Notes under the pieces: model-generated
Databases searched by the model: none
Told to the model about the DNA's origin: nothing
The model's input: the letters and a program-made list of their open reading frames with translations, nothing else
Position numbers and translations under genes: made by a program
Assembly (NCBI RefSeq): GCF_026745355.1
Contig: NC_079209.1
Coordinates: forward strand, 17,555,609-17,619,608
Length of the DNA: 64,000 nt
Direction of reading: 5' to 3'
Origin: Beta vulgaris subsp. vulgaris
Lineage: Eukaryota > Streptophyta > Magnoliopsida > Caryophyllales > Amaranthaceae
Shown here: positions 1 through 9,729 of the stretch, in pieces
How the letters are laid out: the number at the start of each line of letters is the position of its first letter
Position numbering within the stretch: the stretch's first letter is position 1

Positions 1-2
1 TC

Positions 3-622
3 AAACTCGCGGAAAGCGAGGCCTCTACATTCTCTAAAGCGATGAATCTCGCACAAAAGTTCATCCAAGCCTCCGACATCTGCAAAACGCACGAAAAACC
101 TCGCTCGAATAAAAGAAAACACGAGTATGTTCCTCGAGTGGACGGCCCAAGGGACTTCCCTCGAAAGGAATTAAAGAGATAAGAAGCCTTGCTAGGATGA
201 CAACACACATGGCCCTCGATACAATCACAATAGAAGATAAATCTAACTCGACATCTAGGACAAGTACACTCTACCGCAGCCCAACCCAATCAAAACTGCA
301 GCCAATAGAAGGATAAGAGGCTTTGGTGCGAGTACCATCATGATTGTGGCCACACCACTCGTGACTGCAGAAAATTGAAGAGGGCAGTGGACAAGCTGAC
401 CGATGAAGGAAAAGTGAATCGGTTTCTAAAAGACTCAAAAGAAAAGAAGGAAGAGCCTCGAAATGAAAAAGACTCCCAAAGCGACGAGACATCCTGGTAC
501 ATAAATGTCATTGTTGGAGGGTACGCTTCGGGAAGTTTAACCAATCGCTCTCAAAAGAAACACCTCTACACCCTGAAACACAGAACTGACGTCATGACCA
601 CAACCACTTGTCCTCAATGACA
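3..622 (+). pseudogene. gag C-terminal part with zinc-knuckle-like motif
   Basis: One frame reads from base 3 (an AESEASTFSKAMNLAQKFIQ stretch typical of the gag tail) to a stop near 180. The same frame resumes around 318. A zinc-knuckle-like motif lies at 327-368 with the spacing C-x2-H-x4-H-x4-C (CEYHHDCGHTTRDC), followed by a basic, charged tail to about 620. In Tat-type gag the knuckle often has this C-H-H-C form; its role is RNA binding during particle assembly. Several stops between 180 and 318 break the frame. The N-terminal capsid region is outside the window. Confidence 0.7.
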
Positions 623-1110
623 TTTAAATATAGCCATCGGCAGATCCAAACTCCACACGATGACCCTTTGGTCGTCAAAATAAAGATTGCTAATCTCAAG
701 GTAGGCCGAGTATTGATCGATAGCGGGAGCTTCGCGGACATCATCACAATGGACTGCTTGACAAAATTGAAATATCGGGAAGCTGACCTGACGCCCATCA
801 ACCAGCCTCTGGTTGAGTTCGGAGGACAGTCCGTCCATCCGTTAGGCTCTATCAAACTCCCAACTCGAATGGGAGAAAAGGGATATGGAAGAAATGTTGT
901 TGTCGGCTACCTTGTTGTATACACAAGCTAAGCCTCCCATACAATGTCATCATTGGACAACCAACCCTCAACAAAGTCAAAGCTGTTATTTCTACGTATC
1001 AGCTGCTACTACAGTTCGAAGGGGGCAAGGGAAAGGTCGCTCGACTATTCTGGGATCAAAAATCCGCCCGAGAATGTTATGTGAACAGCTTAAAGAGTCA
1101 AGAAAAAGAA
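608..1110 (+). pseudogene. Retropepsin-like aspartic protease of the Tat-like element
   Basis: The open stretch 608-931 contains the active-site signature VLIDSGSFADII (about residues 35-46), the D-S-G form of a retroviral-type aspartic protease that cleaves the gag-pol polyprotein. The flap and the second half continue after 931 only in another frame (LPYNVIIGQPTLN, then a linker to about 1110), so a small indel near 925 separates the two halves. The enzyme acts inside the virus-like particle as a dimer. The call is firm from the motif and its position between the gag knuckle and RNase H; function is unlikely because of the frameshift. Confidence 0.75.
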
Positions 1111-1545
1111 GAAACCCCTTGAAAGAGAAAGCAGCCTAAGCTAGAGGATCCCCTTCCCGTCATGGGGCTATATGTGGCCGAGAACCCCAAGCGGTACGAG
1201 AGGCCTCGACCGGCAGATAGGGATGAAGAGTTGTGCATCAATGAAGATAAAGGCCGAGCAGTTCGCATCGGCAAACAAATCCCTTGCGGCGTAAGAGCCC
1301 ATGTTATGGAAGTTATTCAAGAATTCCAAAATGTATTTGCATATACTGTCAATGAGATTGCGGGCATCGACCACCAGCTCATGGTCCACCCTCCAAACAT
1401 CCGATAAGGGCATTGACCGGTTAAGAAAAAGTTAAGACACCAAGGTGGCGAGCGAGAGAAGCACTACGACAGCCAAAGAAGTCAAGAAGTTATTAGCTGC
1501 TGGGTTCATCCGAGAGTGTCTTACCGAATGGCTGGCCAACGTGGT
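1111..1545 (+). pseudogene. Linker and extreme N-terminus of reverse transcriptase; RT core deleted
   Basis: The ORF at 1162-1407 carries the linker that normally precedes the reverse transcriptase in gypsy pol (FQNVFAYTVNEIAGID, then HQLMVHPP). After a stop and frame change, the start of the RT domain is recognisable at about 1485-1545 (KKLLAAGFIRECLTEWLANVV). The sequence then passes directly, in another frame, into the segment that precedes the RNase H (AIKVHALIDFIADCT). The RT palm with its catalytic aspartates is absent. This is an internal deletion of roughly the whole RT domain, judged from the two recognisable edges. Confidence 0.75.
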
Positions 1546-2079
1546 CCAAGCCCGCAAGCAATCAAAGTCCATGCACTGATAGACTTCATTGCCGATTGCA
1601 CCTCCAGACTTGAGCCTACAGAAGAAGGCTTGTGGGAACTATTTGTCGTTGGATCGTCATCGAAGGTCGGATTTGGTACCGGACTATTGGTCATGGACCC
1701 AGAAAGAAACAGAACAGAGTATGCAATCAAGTTTGACTTTAGCGCCTCGAATAATGAGGCGGAATACGAGGCACTTCTGCTTGGGATCAAGATATGCAAG
1801 ATAGCTGGGGCTCGAAAACTCAAAGCTCACTCCGACTCCCAGCTTATTGTCGGGCAAGTGACTGGGGAATTCGAGGCTAAAGAAGACAACATGAAGATGT
1901 ATCTGAAGAAAGTTAAAGAAGAATTTGTTGATCTGGCCTCCATCATCATCACTCACATCCCTCGATCACAAAATCAGCAAGCTGACGCACTGTCGAGGTT
2001 GGCTAGCTCAGCTGGAGATCTCTCACCTCGACCAATCATGTGGGAAATCCTCAAGGCTCCAAGCATCAACAGGGGGTAG
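1516..2079 (+). pseudogene. RNase H domain of the Tat-like element, catalytic Asp replaced
   Basis: The 187-residue open stretch encodes an RNase H fold, which removes the RNA strand of the RNA-DNA hybrid during reverse transcription. Family motifs visible are NNEAEYEALLLGI with the catalytic Glu, AHSDSQLIVGQV with the second Asp, and QQADALSRLAS with the terminal Asp. The first catalytic Asp, normally in a VDGS context, is read here as LFVVGSSS, so Val replaces Asp. The reading frame is intact, but the enzyme is probably dead. The N-terminal 20 residues are fused to the deletion edge of the RT. A second RNase H of this type is a known trait of the Tat lineage. Confidence 0.85.
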
Positions 2080-2239
2080 TCACCATAGACAGAATCCTAC
2101 TTGGATGGATAAAATCATATCTTTCTTCAGAGATGGTGTCCTGCCTCAAGATGAGTTTGAGGCAAAAAAAGTACAGAGACGGGCTCGATGGTTCACATAC
2201 CACGAGGGATAACTATACAAAAAATCATTTACCCACCCT

Positions 2240-3352
2240 ATCCTCCGTTTCTTGGCTCCGTAGGAGGAAGATTACGTCCTTCGAGAAATACACCAAGGGG
2301 CATGCGGAAGCCACCAGGGAGGAAGAACCATCACAACTAAGGCTCTTCAAGCAGGGTGCTACTGGCCCACCATGAGAGAAGACGCCTCGAACGTGGTCCA
2401 GAAATGCAAAGATTGCCAGATGCATGCCAACCTTAACATCAAGTCACCAGCTCCCTGACCACTATTCAAGCTCCTCTGCCCGTCAATATGTGGGGAATGG
2501 ACCTTTTAGAGCCATTTCCCCCTGCTTTGGGTAAACGAAGATTTCTCTTGGTAGTCGTCGATTACTTCAAGAAATGGGTGGAAGCTCCACCTCTGGCCCC
2601 CATCATCGATAAACAAGTCCACCAGTTCATTTGGCAAAACTTGATCACCAGATTTGGGGTTCCTCGAGTCCTGATATCGGATAATGGTCGCCAATTCAAT
2701 AGCGGACCAACAAGAGACTACTGCTCCAGATTCGGCATCGAAACCAGAATCTCTGCCGTCAATCGACCTCAGACTAACAGACAAGTAGAAGCGGTAAACA
2801 AAGTAGTCTTGAAGGGATTGAAAACCATGCTTGAAGGAGCGAAAGGTTCATGGATCGACGACCTACCTGGCATCCTATGGTCGATGAGAACAACGGTCCG
2901 AGAAGCAATATGACAAACATCATTCAACTTGGTGTATGGTAGTGAGGCTGTCTTGCCTGTCGAAATCGACATTCCCTCACCAAGGATAACCTTCTATGAT
3001 TACAACAACAACGAAGAAGAAAAAACGGTCAACCTCGACCTACTCCGAGAAACTCGAGGCAACGCCCTCCTGAAAGCTATTTCCTACAAACTCAAACTGA
3101 CACGGCTATTCAATCGCCGAGTCAGGCACTGACCATTTCAGGTTAAAGACAAGGTCTCAAGAAAACTTGAACCCACGGGTCGAGAGCCTCGACTCAACAA
3201 GTTGCAACCCAACTGGGAGGGACCTTAGAAAGTCACTTCAGTCCTTCGACCAGGCACTTACCGCCTCGAAGATCAAGAAGGACGCCCGCTCCCTCGATCA
3301 TGGAACACGGACAACATTCAGAAATTCTATACTTAAGTTTCTCCCTCGAGCT
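2240..3352 (+). pseudogene. Integrase (zinc-binding, DDE core, C-terminal part)
   Basis: The zinc-binding HHCC region is readable at about 2265-2425 (YVLREIHQGACGSH, then CYWPTMRED, then CKDCQMHAN). The catalytic core is the open stretch 2488-2913. The three acidic residues are visible there: Asp5 (MWGMDLL), Asp65 (LISDNG) and Glu101 (QVEAVNK), giving the D-x35-E spacing. A stop at about 2911 (TGA) splits the core from the C-terminal part 2929-3132 (GSEAVLPVEID), and further frameshifts lead to a tail ending near 3352. The enzyme inserts the cDNA into the chromosome. Catalytic residues are retained, but the gene is broken in at least three places. Confidence 0.85.
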
Positions 3353-3379
3353 TAGGGGCATACCATGCTAGTTAAGCCC

Positions 3380-3540
3380 AACTTTTGTAAAAATCACTTA
3401 CTTTTTTGGCATCGATTCATAAGTTTTATAAAAATCACTTGCCTTTTTAGGCAATGATTTATAGCTTTTGTAATAATCACTTAGCCTCTTTTGGCCATTG
3501 ATTAAAACCAACTTATGTAAAGATTACTTAGCAGTTACTA
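3380..3540 (+). repeat. Degenerate tandem repeat, 42-47 bp period, about 4 units
   Basis: The words TGTAAAAATCACTTA, TATAAAAATCACTTG, TGTAATAATCACTTA and TGTAAAGATTACTTA start at 3386, 3427, 3469 and 3516. The repeat lies just after the integrase, in the untranslated spacer of the gypsy element. Confidence 0.7.
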
Positions 3541-3891
3541 GTCCGATAAAACGACTATTGAATCGAGTTGCTAAAGGCAGTATGACCATCGAGTTAGCAA
3601 ATCTTGAAGGTATAAAATTAAAACAGAAGCAAGGAAAAGTGCAAAGAATCGAGTTTTATTCCATTAATCAAGATACAAGGCATCGAAGTAGGTAGATTAC
3701 AAGCTAAGGAAAAAAATCTAAGTCAAGTAAGAAAGCTTAAGGGTTCCACATTAACCCTGGTAGGAGGCAGCTGAGAAGACGAAGCAAGTAGAAGAGAAGA
3801 AGAAGATACTGGCAGCCAAGAAGCGGGAGCTCAATGCCCGCAGCCAAGAAGCAGGAGCTGGATGATGAGAAGAAGTAGCGGGCAGAAGTAG
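3541..3891. other. Non-coding spacer between pol remnant and antisense gene B
   Basis: No supported gene. On the - strand this would be the 3' untranslated part of antisense gene B. It includes an AAGAAG-rich stretch (3775-3880) in which a segment around CAGCCAAGAAGC is duplicated. Confidence 0.5.
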
Positions 3892-4763
3892 TCAGCCCTT
3901 GAGGTTCCCAGGGGCAAGAGCCTGGTCCTCGACTTTGGGGGCCTCACTACTAGCCCCTGCATCATCTTGGGAGAGCGCCCCACCACCTTCCTCCACTTCA
4001 GCCCAGGAGAGGCCACTGGATATCTTCTCGAGAATGGCCCACACCTTTCAGAGGGCCTCACCATGGCCTATCTCGGAAGCCTGTAGTGATGCATCTTCGA
4101 GAAAGGTCCTCCTTTCCTGGGAAAGCTTCCAGTTGTCAATGATCAAGGTTCGACAGGCGCGAGCTTAGGCAATTGCCTCCTCGGCCCTCTTGTAGGCCCT
4201 CCCTGCCTTCTCTTGGGCACTCTTGCACTCTTTGACGGCCTCCCGCCATCTTTTGTTGGTCAAGTCCTTCTGCCTCGTGAGGTCCCCAATGGACTGGTCG
4301 AGGTCAGCCACCTTCTCCTCCAAGGACGTCTGGCCCATCTTGATGAACTCTTCGGTCTCCCAAAGCCTTAGTTCAGCAATCCGGAGGCAGTTGACTAAGA
4401 CGAACCTCTCTCCAGGGGACATCTCCCCCGTCGAACTGTCGCCGGTCTTCCTAGGTTGGGACCATTGAGCCAGGGCCGATACCCTGATCGACAACTGTTA
4501 GAAAGAAACATAAGTTAGTGTCGAGTTGTTATGAAAAGAACAAAGAAATACATGCAGCAAAGCAAGGTTACCTTGACCAAGGTTACCATAACGGCCTCGA
4601 TCTCTTGATCCTTGAGGGCCAGGCAGGCCTTCTCATCAGTCTCCGTCATCAGATGCCCCGAGCACTTGTCAAACCTTGAGGCCATTTCGGCCCTCGAGAG
4701 AGCCAAGAAAGGCACCCAGAAAGGTTCCTCCATCTATGGCCTCCACTAGTAGAATCATTGCTT

Positions 4764-5036
4764 ATTGCTGCGGTGGTATTGCTGCGGTTTTACCCATATG
4801 CAGCAATATATCACGTAAAAAGAAAGATAAAATATAAAATAAAGATATTGCTGCGGTTTCGGCGTAAAACCGCAGCAATATAATATTAACAGAAAAAATT
4901 TAGAAAAAAATTGAATATTTAGCCAGATATATTGCTGCGGTTTTTGACAAAAACCGCAACAATATATTAAAATAATATTAAAAAATAACATTTTAATATA
5001 TTGCTGCGGTTTTTGCCAGAAACCGCAGCAATATCA
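4764..5036. repeat. Left subterminal hairpin array of the 1.4-kb CACTA
   Basis: The word ATTGCTGCGGTTT and its inverse AAACCGCAGCAAT alternate, forming three clear inverted pairs (about 4848-4881, 4931-4965, 5000-5033) plus single copies near 4765 and 4780. Subterminal repeats are the known binding sites of the TNPA-type protein in CACTA elements. The head-to-head pairing makes each a potential hairpin with a 5-8 nt loop. Confidence 0.85.
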
Positions 5037-5039
5037 TTA

Positions 5040-5895
5040 AAAAAAATATAAAACCCATCAGTTACGGTTTTTTTTCCTCACTTTCCCTCTCTCACCTCAC
5101 ACGCCGTCTACATCTCATCCTCTCATCTCTCTTCTCTCTCAACCTCTCATCTCTCTCAACATCTCATCCTCTCATCTCTCTCAATCTTCGTCGTTCTTCA
5201 CCAACGACCGTTCTTCTTCGTCGGCCCACCGGCCATTCTTCTTCGTCGGCCCACCGCCTTCCGTCAACCTTCAGACGAACTACGCGAACCATCACCAAGC
5301 GAACGGAGCAACCATCATCGACCATCAGCGAATATCTTTTGGTTGAGATTTTGTATTTTGTGATTTGAAATTCCGCATTTTAAGCACATTGTTAGTCTAA
5401 TTTGGATTTTTTGTCATGAAATTCTGTATCCAGATCTTCATTTTTTTTGTCATTTTAAGAATGCTTAAGCCGATTCACCGCCGCCTCCGACGAGTTTCCA
5501 CGTGCACCTTCATATTTCCTTTGCTTATTACTTGCGATTTGAATTCTGTATTTTTTTTTTTTGTCTTTTTTTCGTTTTTTTTTGTTTTTTTAGATCTGAA
5601 TTTTGTTTCGTGTAATTTCATTTTCGCCAGATCTGTTTTTTTTTTTGTGCAGTTTTTTTTATTTCTCTTTTATTTCTGTTTAGTTTAATTTTCTGTTAAT
5701 ATCACCAGATTTAGAATTTTTTTGTTATTTCATATTCTTTCTTTTCATCTTTTTAGTTATTTTTTTGATGATAAGTTATCGACTCTTGATTATAAGATGC
5801 CATCTTGGATAGTGGATGGATTAATTGTCAAGTTTTAATATCTCAAATTTGATAGTAAACTACAAAAAAAAAATTTTTTTTTTTGGTGTACCAGT
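5040..5895. other. Internal non-coding part of the 1.4-kb CACTA
   Basis: A CT-rich block (5080-5250, with CTCTCATCTCT and TTCTTCTTCGTCGGCCCACCG duplicated) is followed by T-rich DNA. It resembles a 5' untranslated exon and intron left over after deletion of the coding part. No gene is supported. Confidence 0.5.
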
Positions 5896-5897
5896 AA

Positions 5898-6134
5898 TAT
5901 TGCTTCGGTTTTTAGGCAAGAACCGCAGCAATATGCATATTTTTTATTTTTAAGTACAACATATTGCTGCGGTTTTTCTTAGGAACCACAGCAATATCCT
6001 TTATTATTCTGATATAAAATACAAATATTGTTGCGGTTTAAAACCGCAGCAATATAATTATTACCTATTGCTGCCCCCTTAATTGCTGCGCGCCCGAAAC
6101 CGCATTAATATGCCACTTTTTAACCGCAGCAATA
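5898..6134. repeat. Right subterminal hairpin array of the 1.4-kb CACTA
   Basis: Three inverted pairs of the GCTGCGGTTT word lie near 5900-5933, 5963-5997 and 6026-6054. A fourth degenerate pair is at 6067-6110, with a terminal single copy at 6122-6134. They mirror the left array. Confidence 0.8.
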
Positions 6135-6529
6135 AGCGTTTATTCTACTAGTGCTCTTTCTCGAAGGCGTGACACCCTTCGACCCGGAAGAAGCCACATG
6201 GGAAAAATCCTCGAGCTTCACCTCTAAAGGTTCTTGCTTGAGGACTAGTGTAGTAGAGAGCAAGCCCCCTCCCTCAATCGAAGAAGCATCCTTCGAAGGA
6301 GGCCCGTCAGGAAGGACGACCATCAAGATACTCCCCCCTCTAGTCGAGAGGGGAGAAGCGTTCGAGCTGGACTTAGCCAACTAGCGGCGCTTGGCCGCTC
6401 GAAGTGCCTCGCCAGTAATCAAAGGCTGAGACATTGGCTCTCGAATAAGAAGAAGAGGGTTTATGGTTGAGATAAAGCAGAGAGAGAGAGAGAAAGGAGA
6501 TTGTGAATCCTAAATGACCCGATCCCGTA

Positions 6530-6537
6530 CTTATAAA
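6530..6537 (-). promoter_or_regulatory. Putative TATA box for antisense gene B
   Basis: On the - strand TTTATAAG lies about 150 bp upstream of the ATG at 6380. The position resembles the TATA boxes of gene A (9325-9332) and gene C (62268-62275), but it is only a motif match. Confidence 0.4.
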
Positions 6538-6539
6538 GA

Positions 6540-6891
6540 AACAGGACCGCGGTTGCCAAGGTTGCAATAAATTCAACCCCCTCATTGGGCTACATGCGTT
6601 GGCCCAACTATGCCAAACACGCGCCACGCACTTGTCACGTACCTCAAAATTCAAGAATCTGGTACTACAAACACCCCGATAGTCATCGATGCTCGAGGAT
6701 ATCATCTCTTATGGGGAGGACGGTTAAATCGAGCGACATGCAAAGTGGAAGTTGGAGCATATGAAAAGTAAAGAAACGCAAACTCTAAAGTAAAAAATTT
6801 CATTCACGGAAAAGATTTACATCCTAAAAGTCATCAGGGACTTGACTAAATACAAAATAGGCAAAAAGACAGGATCGACTAAGGGACTCAG
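6540..6891. other. Spacer between antisense genes A and B
   Basis: No gene is supported. On the - strand it would hold the 3' untranslated end of gene A and the promoter-proximal DNA of gene B. Confidence 0.5.
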
Positions 6892-9140
6892 TCAGAGCTG
6901 CTCGAAGAGTCGCTAGTCGAAGTGCTTGAAGTATCATCAGAATCAAGGGAGGTGGAGGCGCTCGAGTCAGCTTTCCTCTTGGGATCCTCCTCGCCAACCA
7001 CCTCTCCTACCTCGGTATTCTGAACCTCATCCGTCAGAATCCCCTCGATATCGAAGAGGGCGTCAGCTTCGAGCTCTACGCGATGATCGAGTTGTATTCC
7101 GCCTCGACCACGATCCAGTCAAATAAGGGGTGTGTCCTTCACAAAGCCTCTCAAAGCTTGTCTAAGGTAACTTCAGTAGCAACCTCGGCCCCGAGCAGCC
7201 CCATGTCAGCAGCGAAGTCCTTATCAGCCTCAGAGCCCTTCCACTCCTGGACTACGAGCTCCCTAGCCTCCGAAGTCTCGCATTTCGAGGCATCATACTG
7301 ACGTTTGACCGAATCCCTTTGGCTCACGGCATCCTTCATCTTTTGGTCCCATATGGCCTTTTCATCAAGGAACTTCTGCTTTTCAGTAGCTAGCTCTTTC
7401 TCAACCCTGTCGATCTCAAGCTTGCGATTCAAAGCGAGCCTTGTATGATCAGCCATATCCTCTCAAAGTCTATGGAAACCAATCGTGTGTTGCTGGCTCA
7501 TTACAGCCATTCAATTTGAATGCTGAATCAACGATCGAGAGTTAGCTCAAAATCACAACTTAAACAAATAAAAGAAGTATCAGCAACACGTACGACAATC
7601 CAAGAAGAGTGAAGGGATTCAAACTCTTCCTCCTCAGTCAAATTTCGGCAGACCTCGATGTCCGCCTTGGTGAGGAATCGCTTCACGGCCAGATCGAAGC
7701 GATTGGCCTTCTCCATCTTAGACAGCTCTGTAAAAGGCTGCGTGACAGGCTCCGGGTCTGAGCTTTTCCTCTTTTTGCGAGTTGGAGAGGATCCTCCTCT
7801 CGAGGAAGGGACGCATCCCCCGTCTTTCAAGATCTGGATGACCCCCCCCCCCGGATCGAGGAGCGAAGTCCACAACAATCTTCCTCCGGTCTTCGCCTCC
7901 CTGAGGTGTAATGATGGCCGAGGCAGTGGGGGGTCGAGTATGGGGCACTTTGAGGGATCCTACACCCTTTGAGGGCTCGAGGAACCTGAGTGTCTCCCCT
8001 CGACACCCTTTGTCGAATTGCTCCTGCACCCGTTGGTTAGCCGTTAGTCAATTCTGCGTCTCTTCGCTCAACCCCATTACTGACATAAAGTGCTCAACCC
8101 CAGGATTCCAATACTAAGGGATCTGCTTTCGATCACCATTGACAATCAAGGTGATAGTGTGACAATAGATGGCCACCCTCGCCTCATACATAGTTATTCA
8201 AGGCATAAATTTGTTCAAGGCTAAGTTCGGCCCTTTGAGCAAAGGCGTGATGGGGAAATCCCATTGTTCAGCCCGATAAATGTACATGAACTCGGTGCGA
8301 AAGTACTATTGATTCGAGGGCATGGTCCCCACGATCTTGTAAGGAAAGCGGGCCTAAAAGCTCTACCATCCCTCTCCATTCAAGGTCGCGGACATGATGA
8401 CCAATTTCATCAAATTCTGCCACAAAGTCAGGGAAGGTTCCGCGTCCATCATGATGCAAATTGTAAGAAAGCCCACCATCGAGCCCACGCTATTAGGCAT
8501 CAGTTGGCACAGGGAAAGGTTGTATGATTGAAGTACCTCGTCTATGAACGAATGAAGAGGGAACCTCAAACCCAGCTCGAGGTAGGCCTTGTATAAAGCT
8601 ATGCAGCTCGTCGGAGGGGTGTAAATGGTAACAGTAGGTTCTGGGATGTATAAGGCATACATATGTCAAATCCAGTACGAGCTCTCGAGAAAGTGGAGGT
8701 TGTCCCCCAGAAATTGCATGAAGGGACCTCGAACATAGAAATGAGTTATGCCCCTTGGCAGAGATTGAGCTTATTTCTCCCTACCACTCGTATTCGGGCC
8801 AAGGGAGTAATCTTACTGCTCCCTTCCATTATTCAAACTACTTGACTATCGAGAAGATCGTCCAAGTAACTCCTAATGGCCCAGGGTCGAGCAATGGTGA
8901 CAATATGCGGGGGGTTGTTTAACTCCTCCCCCCATCAAAAAGAACATAAATACCATCACTCGAGTACGTAAGGCATCGAGCAGCTGAGATGGGTGAGGGC
9001 AGTCGAATGCCACGGACACCACGGGAACCCTATTTATTAAAACCCCATCGAACAATGGTTCAAGTGGAGGAGGGGGGTCCCCGAGCTAGACGAAGAACCC
9101 CTAGCATTCATCAACAACGGCTTCATCCAGAAGGGTCCAT
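6892..9140 (-). pseudogene. Antisense extra gene A of Tat-like element (Transposase_28, 'putative gypsy type transposon' family)
   Basis: The - strand reading starts at the ATG at 9140, which aligns with the start of gene C, but a TGA follows after five codons. Next comes VPVVSVAFDCPHPSQ (about 9030), then the family core at 8662-8363 (LYIPEP, PPTSCIALYKAYLELGLRFP, LCQLMPNSVGSMVGFL), then YFRTEFMYIYRAEQWDFP. A linker at 8029-7718 contains ANQRVQEQF, followed by SKMEKANRFDLAVKRFL (about 7700), a coiled coil at 7456-7151 and an acidic Ser/Asp tail ending at 6892. Stops and frame changes separate several blocks, some at likely introns. The family is known as an extra ORF of plant gypsy elements; its biochemical role is not established. 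Despite the name there is no proven transposase activity. Confidence 0.75.
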
Positions 9141-9324
9141 TTAGAACTAAGTAAAGAAGCAAAAGGAGTAAGTCGTACCTTGGTCAGAAGGACCTTGAGA
9201 TCTTCTCTCGATTCAATGTACGGTTGTTGACTTCTAAGACTCTCGAGATAATATTTTTGGTGAAACAGAGAATCCCTAGAGAATTAGAATCTGTAAATGA
9301 GAAAAAACGAAGTCCTTTGCTCCC

Positions 9325-9332
9325 ATTATATA
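9325..9332 (-). promoter_or_regulatory. Putative TATA box for antisense gene A
   Basis: TATATAAT on the - strand lies about 185 bp upstream of the ATG at 9140. A conserved AAG|GTACGA splice-donor-like word follows in the leader of both gene A and gene C, suggesting a 5' leader intron. Confidence 0.5.
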
Positions 9333-9340
9333 GGACTGTC

Positions 9341-9729
9341 CTGAAAGTGACTGTTGACATCTGACGGGATCGAAAAGCTCTTGAAAAGATGTTCGTACTA
9401 GGCCTCACGGCAGGCCCAAGTTCAACCCTCTAGAGTAGCCTCCATCAGCTACCCAAGCTAGTCCACCTTGGCTCACTGAAATTGATTGAATCCAGCTGGA
9501 TTCAAGGACCATGTGCAAAGCAACCACCAAAGAGTCGCCCTTAACTAGAGCATCCTCCCTTAGTTGTCGTCCAACCCATCCCGGCCCAATGGGTTGGCTG
9601 GACACAATTGAGTTCAAAGACCTACACTTAGGCACTTCACCCAGATCGAGTGAAGGATACCCTAGGGTCACCGCAACTACTAGGGTCACGTCCGTCAAAA
9701 GCTACGCCGTCAAGACCCCCCAAGACACT
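9341..9729. other. Upstream region of gene A with palindromes
   Basis: No gene is supported. It holds a perfect 20-bp palindrome at 9486-9505 (TTGAATCCAGCTGGATTCAA) and a hairpin with 9-bp stems at 9571-9579 and 9589-9597 (CCAACCCAT/ATGGGTTGG, 9-nt loop). Confidence 0.7.

Larger units (their letters stand above)
1..3355 (+). mobile_element. Ty3/gypsy retrotransposon (Tat-like), gag-pol remnant, cut by window edge
   Basis: Protein remnants run in the order gag zinc knuckle, retropepsin, RNase H, integrase, which is the Ty3/gypsy order. The wording of the gag knuckle, the RNase H and the integrase resembles the plant Tat lineage. No single frame runs through, and the reverse transcriptase core is absent, so the copy is not autonomous. 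The 5' LTR lies outside the window. Downstream, antisense extra genes (3892-9140) and a tandem array (9730-10500) occupy the position expected between pol and the 3' LTR in this lineage. The assignment to Tat is from family knowledge; the truncations and stops are seen directly. Confidence 0.85.
4744..6153. mobile_element. Non-autonomous CACTA (En/Spm) element, 1.4 kb, with 3-bp CTC duplication
   Basis: The ends are CACTAGTAGAAT (4744-4755) and ATTCTACTAGTG (6142-6153). The terminal inverted match extends, with mismatches, into the shared word GCTTATTGCTGCGGT. CTC flanks the element on both sides (4741-4743 and 6154-6156), the 3-bp target duplication typical of CACTA elements. Both subterminal regions are filled with inverted ATTGCTGCGGTTTT words. 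No transposase is encoded, so it must depend on a related autonomous element in trans. It interrupts antisense gene B and is therefore younger than that gene. Confidence 0.92.
3892..6380 (-). pseudogene. Antisense extra gene B of Tat-like element (gypsy-type transposase family, C-terminal part), split by CACTA insertion
   Basis: On the - strand the reading starts at 6380 (MAKSSSNASPL), runs to 6154, is interrupted by the CACTA element 4744-6153, and resumes at about 4733-4570 (SRAEMASRFDKCSGHLM). A coiled-coil segment follows at 4494-4165 (EEKVADLDQSIGDLTRQKDL), and an acidic tail ends at the stop at 3892. The block SRAEMASRFD matches a block in gene A (SKMEKANRFD, about 7700), so the two are diverged relatives. 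Gene B lacks the conserved core of the family (LYIPEP...LCQLMPNS). Without the insertion a TAG still follows directly at the junction. A TATA-like box lies at 6530-6537. Function is unknown; such antisense ORFs are known in Tat and Grande-type elements. Confidence 0.6.
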
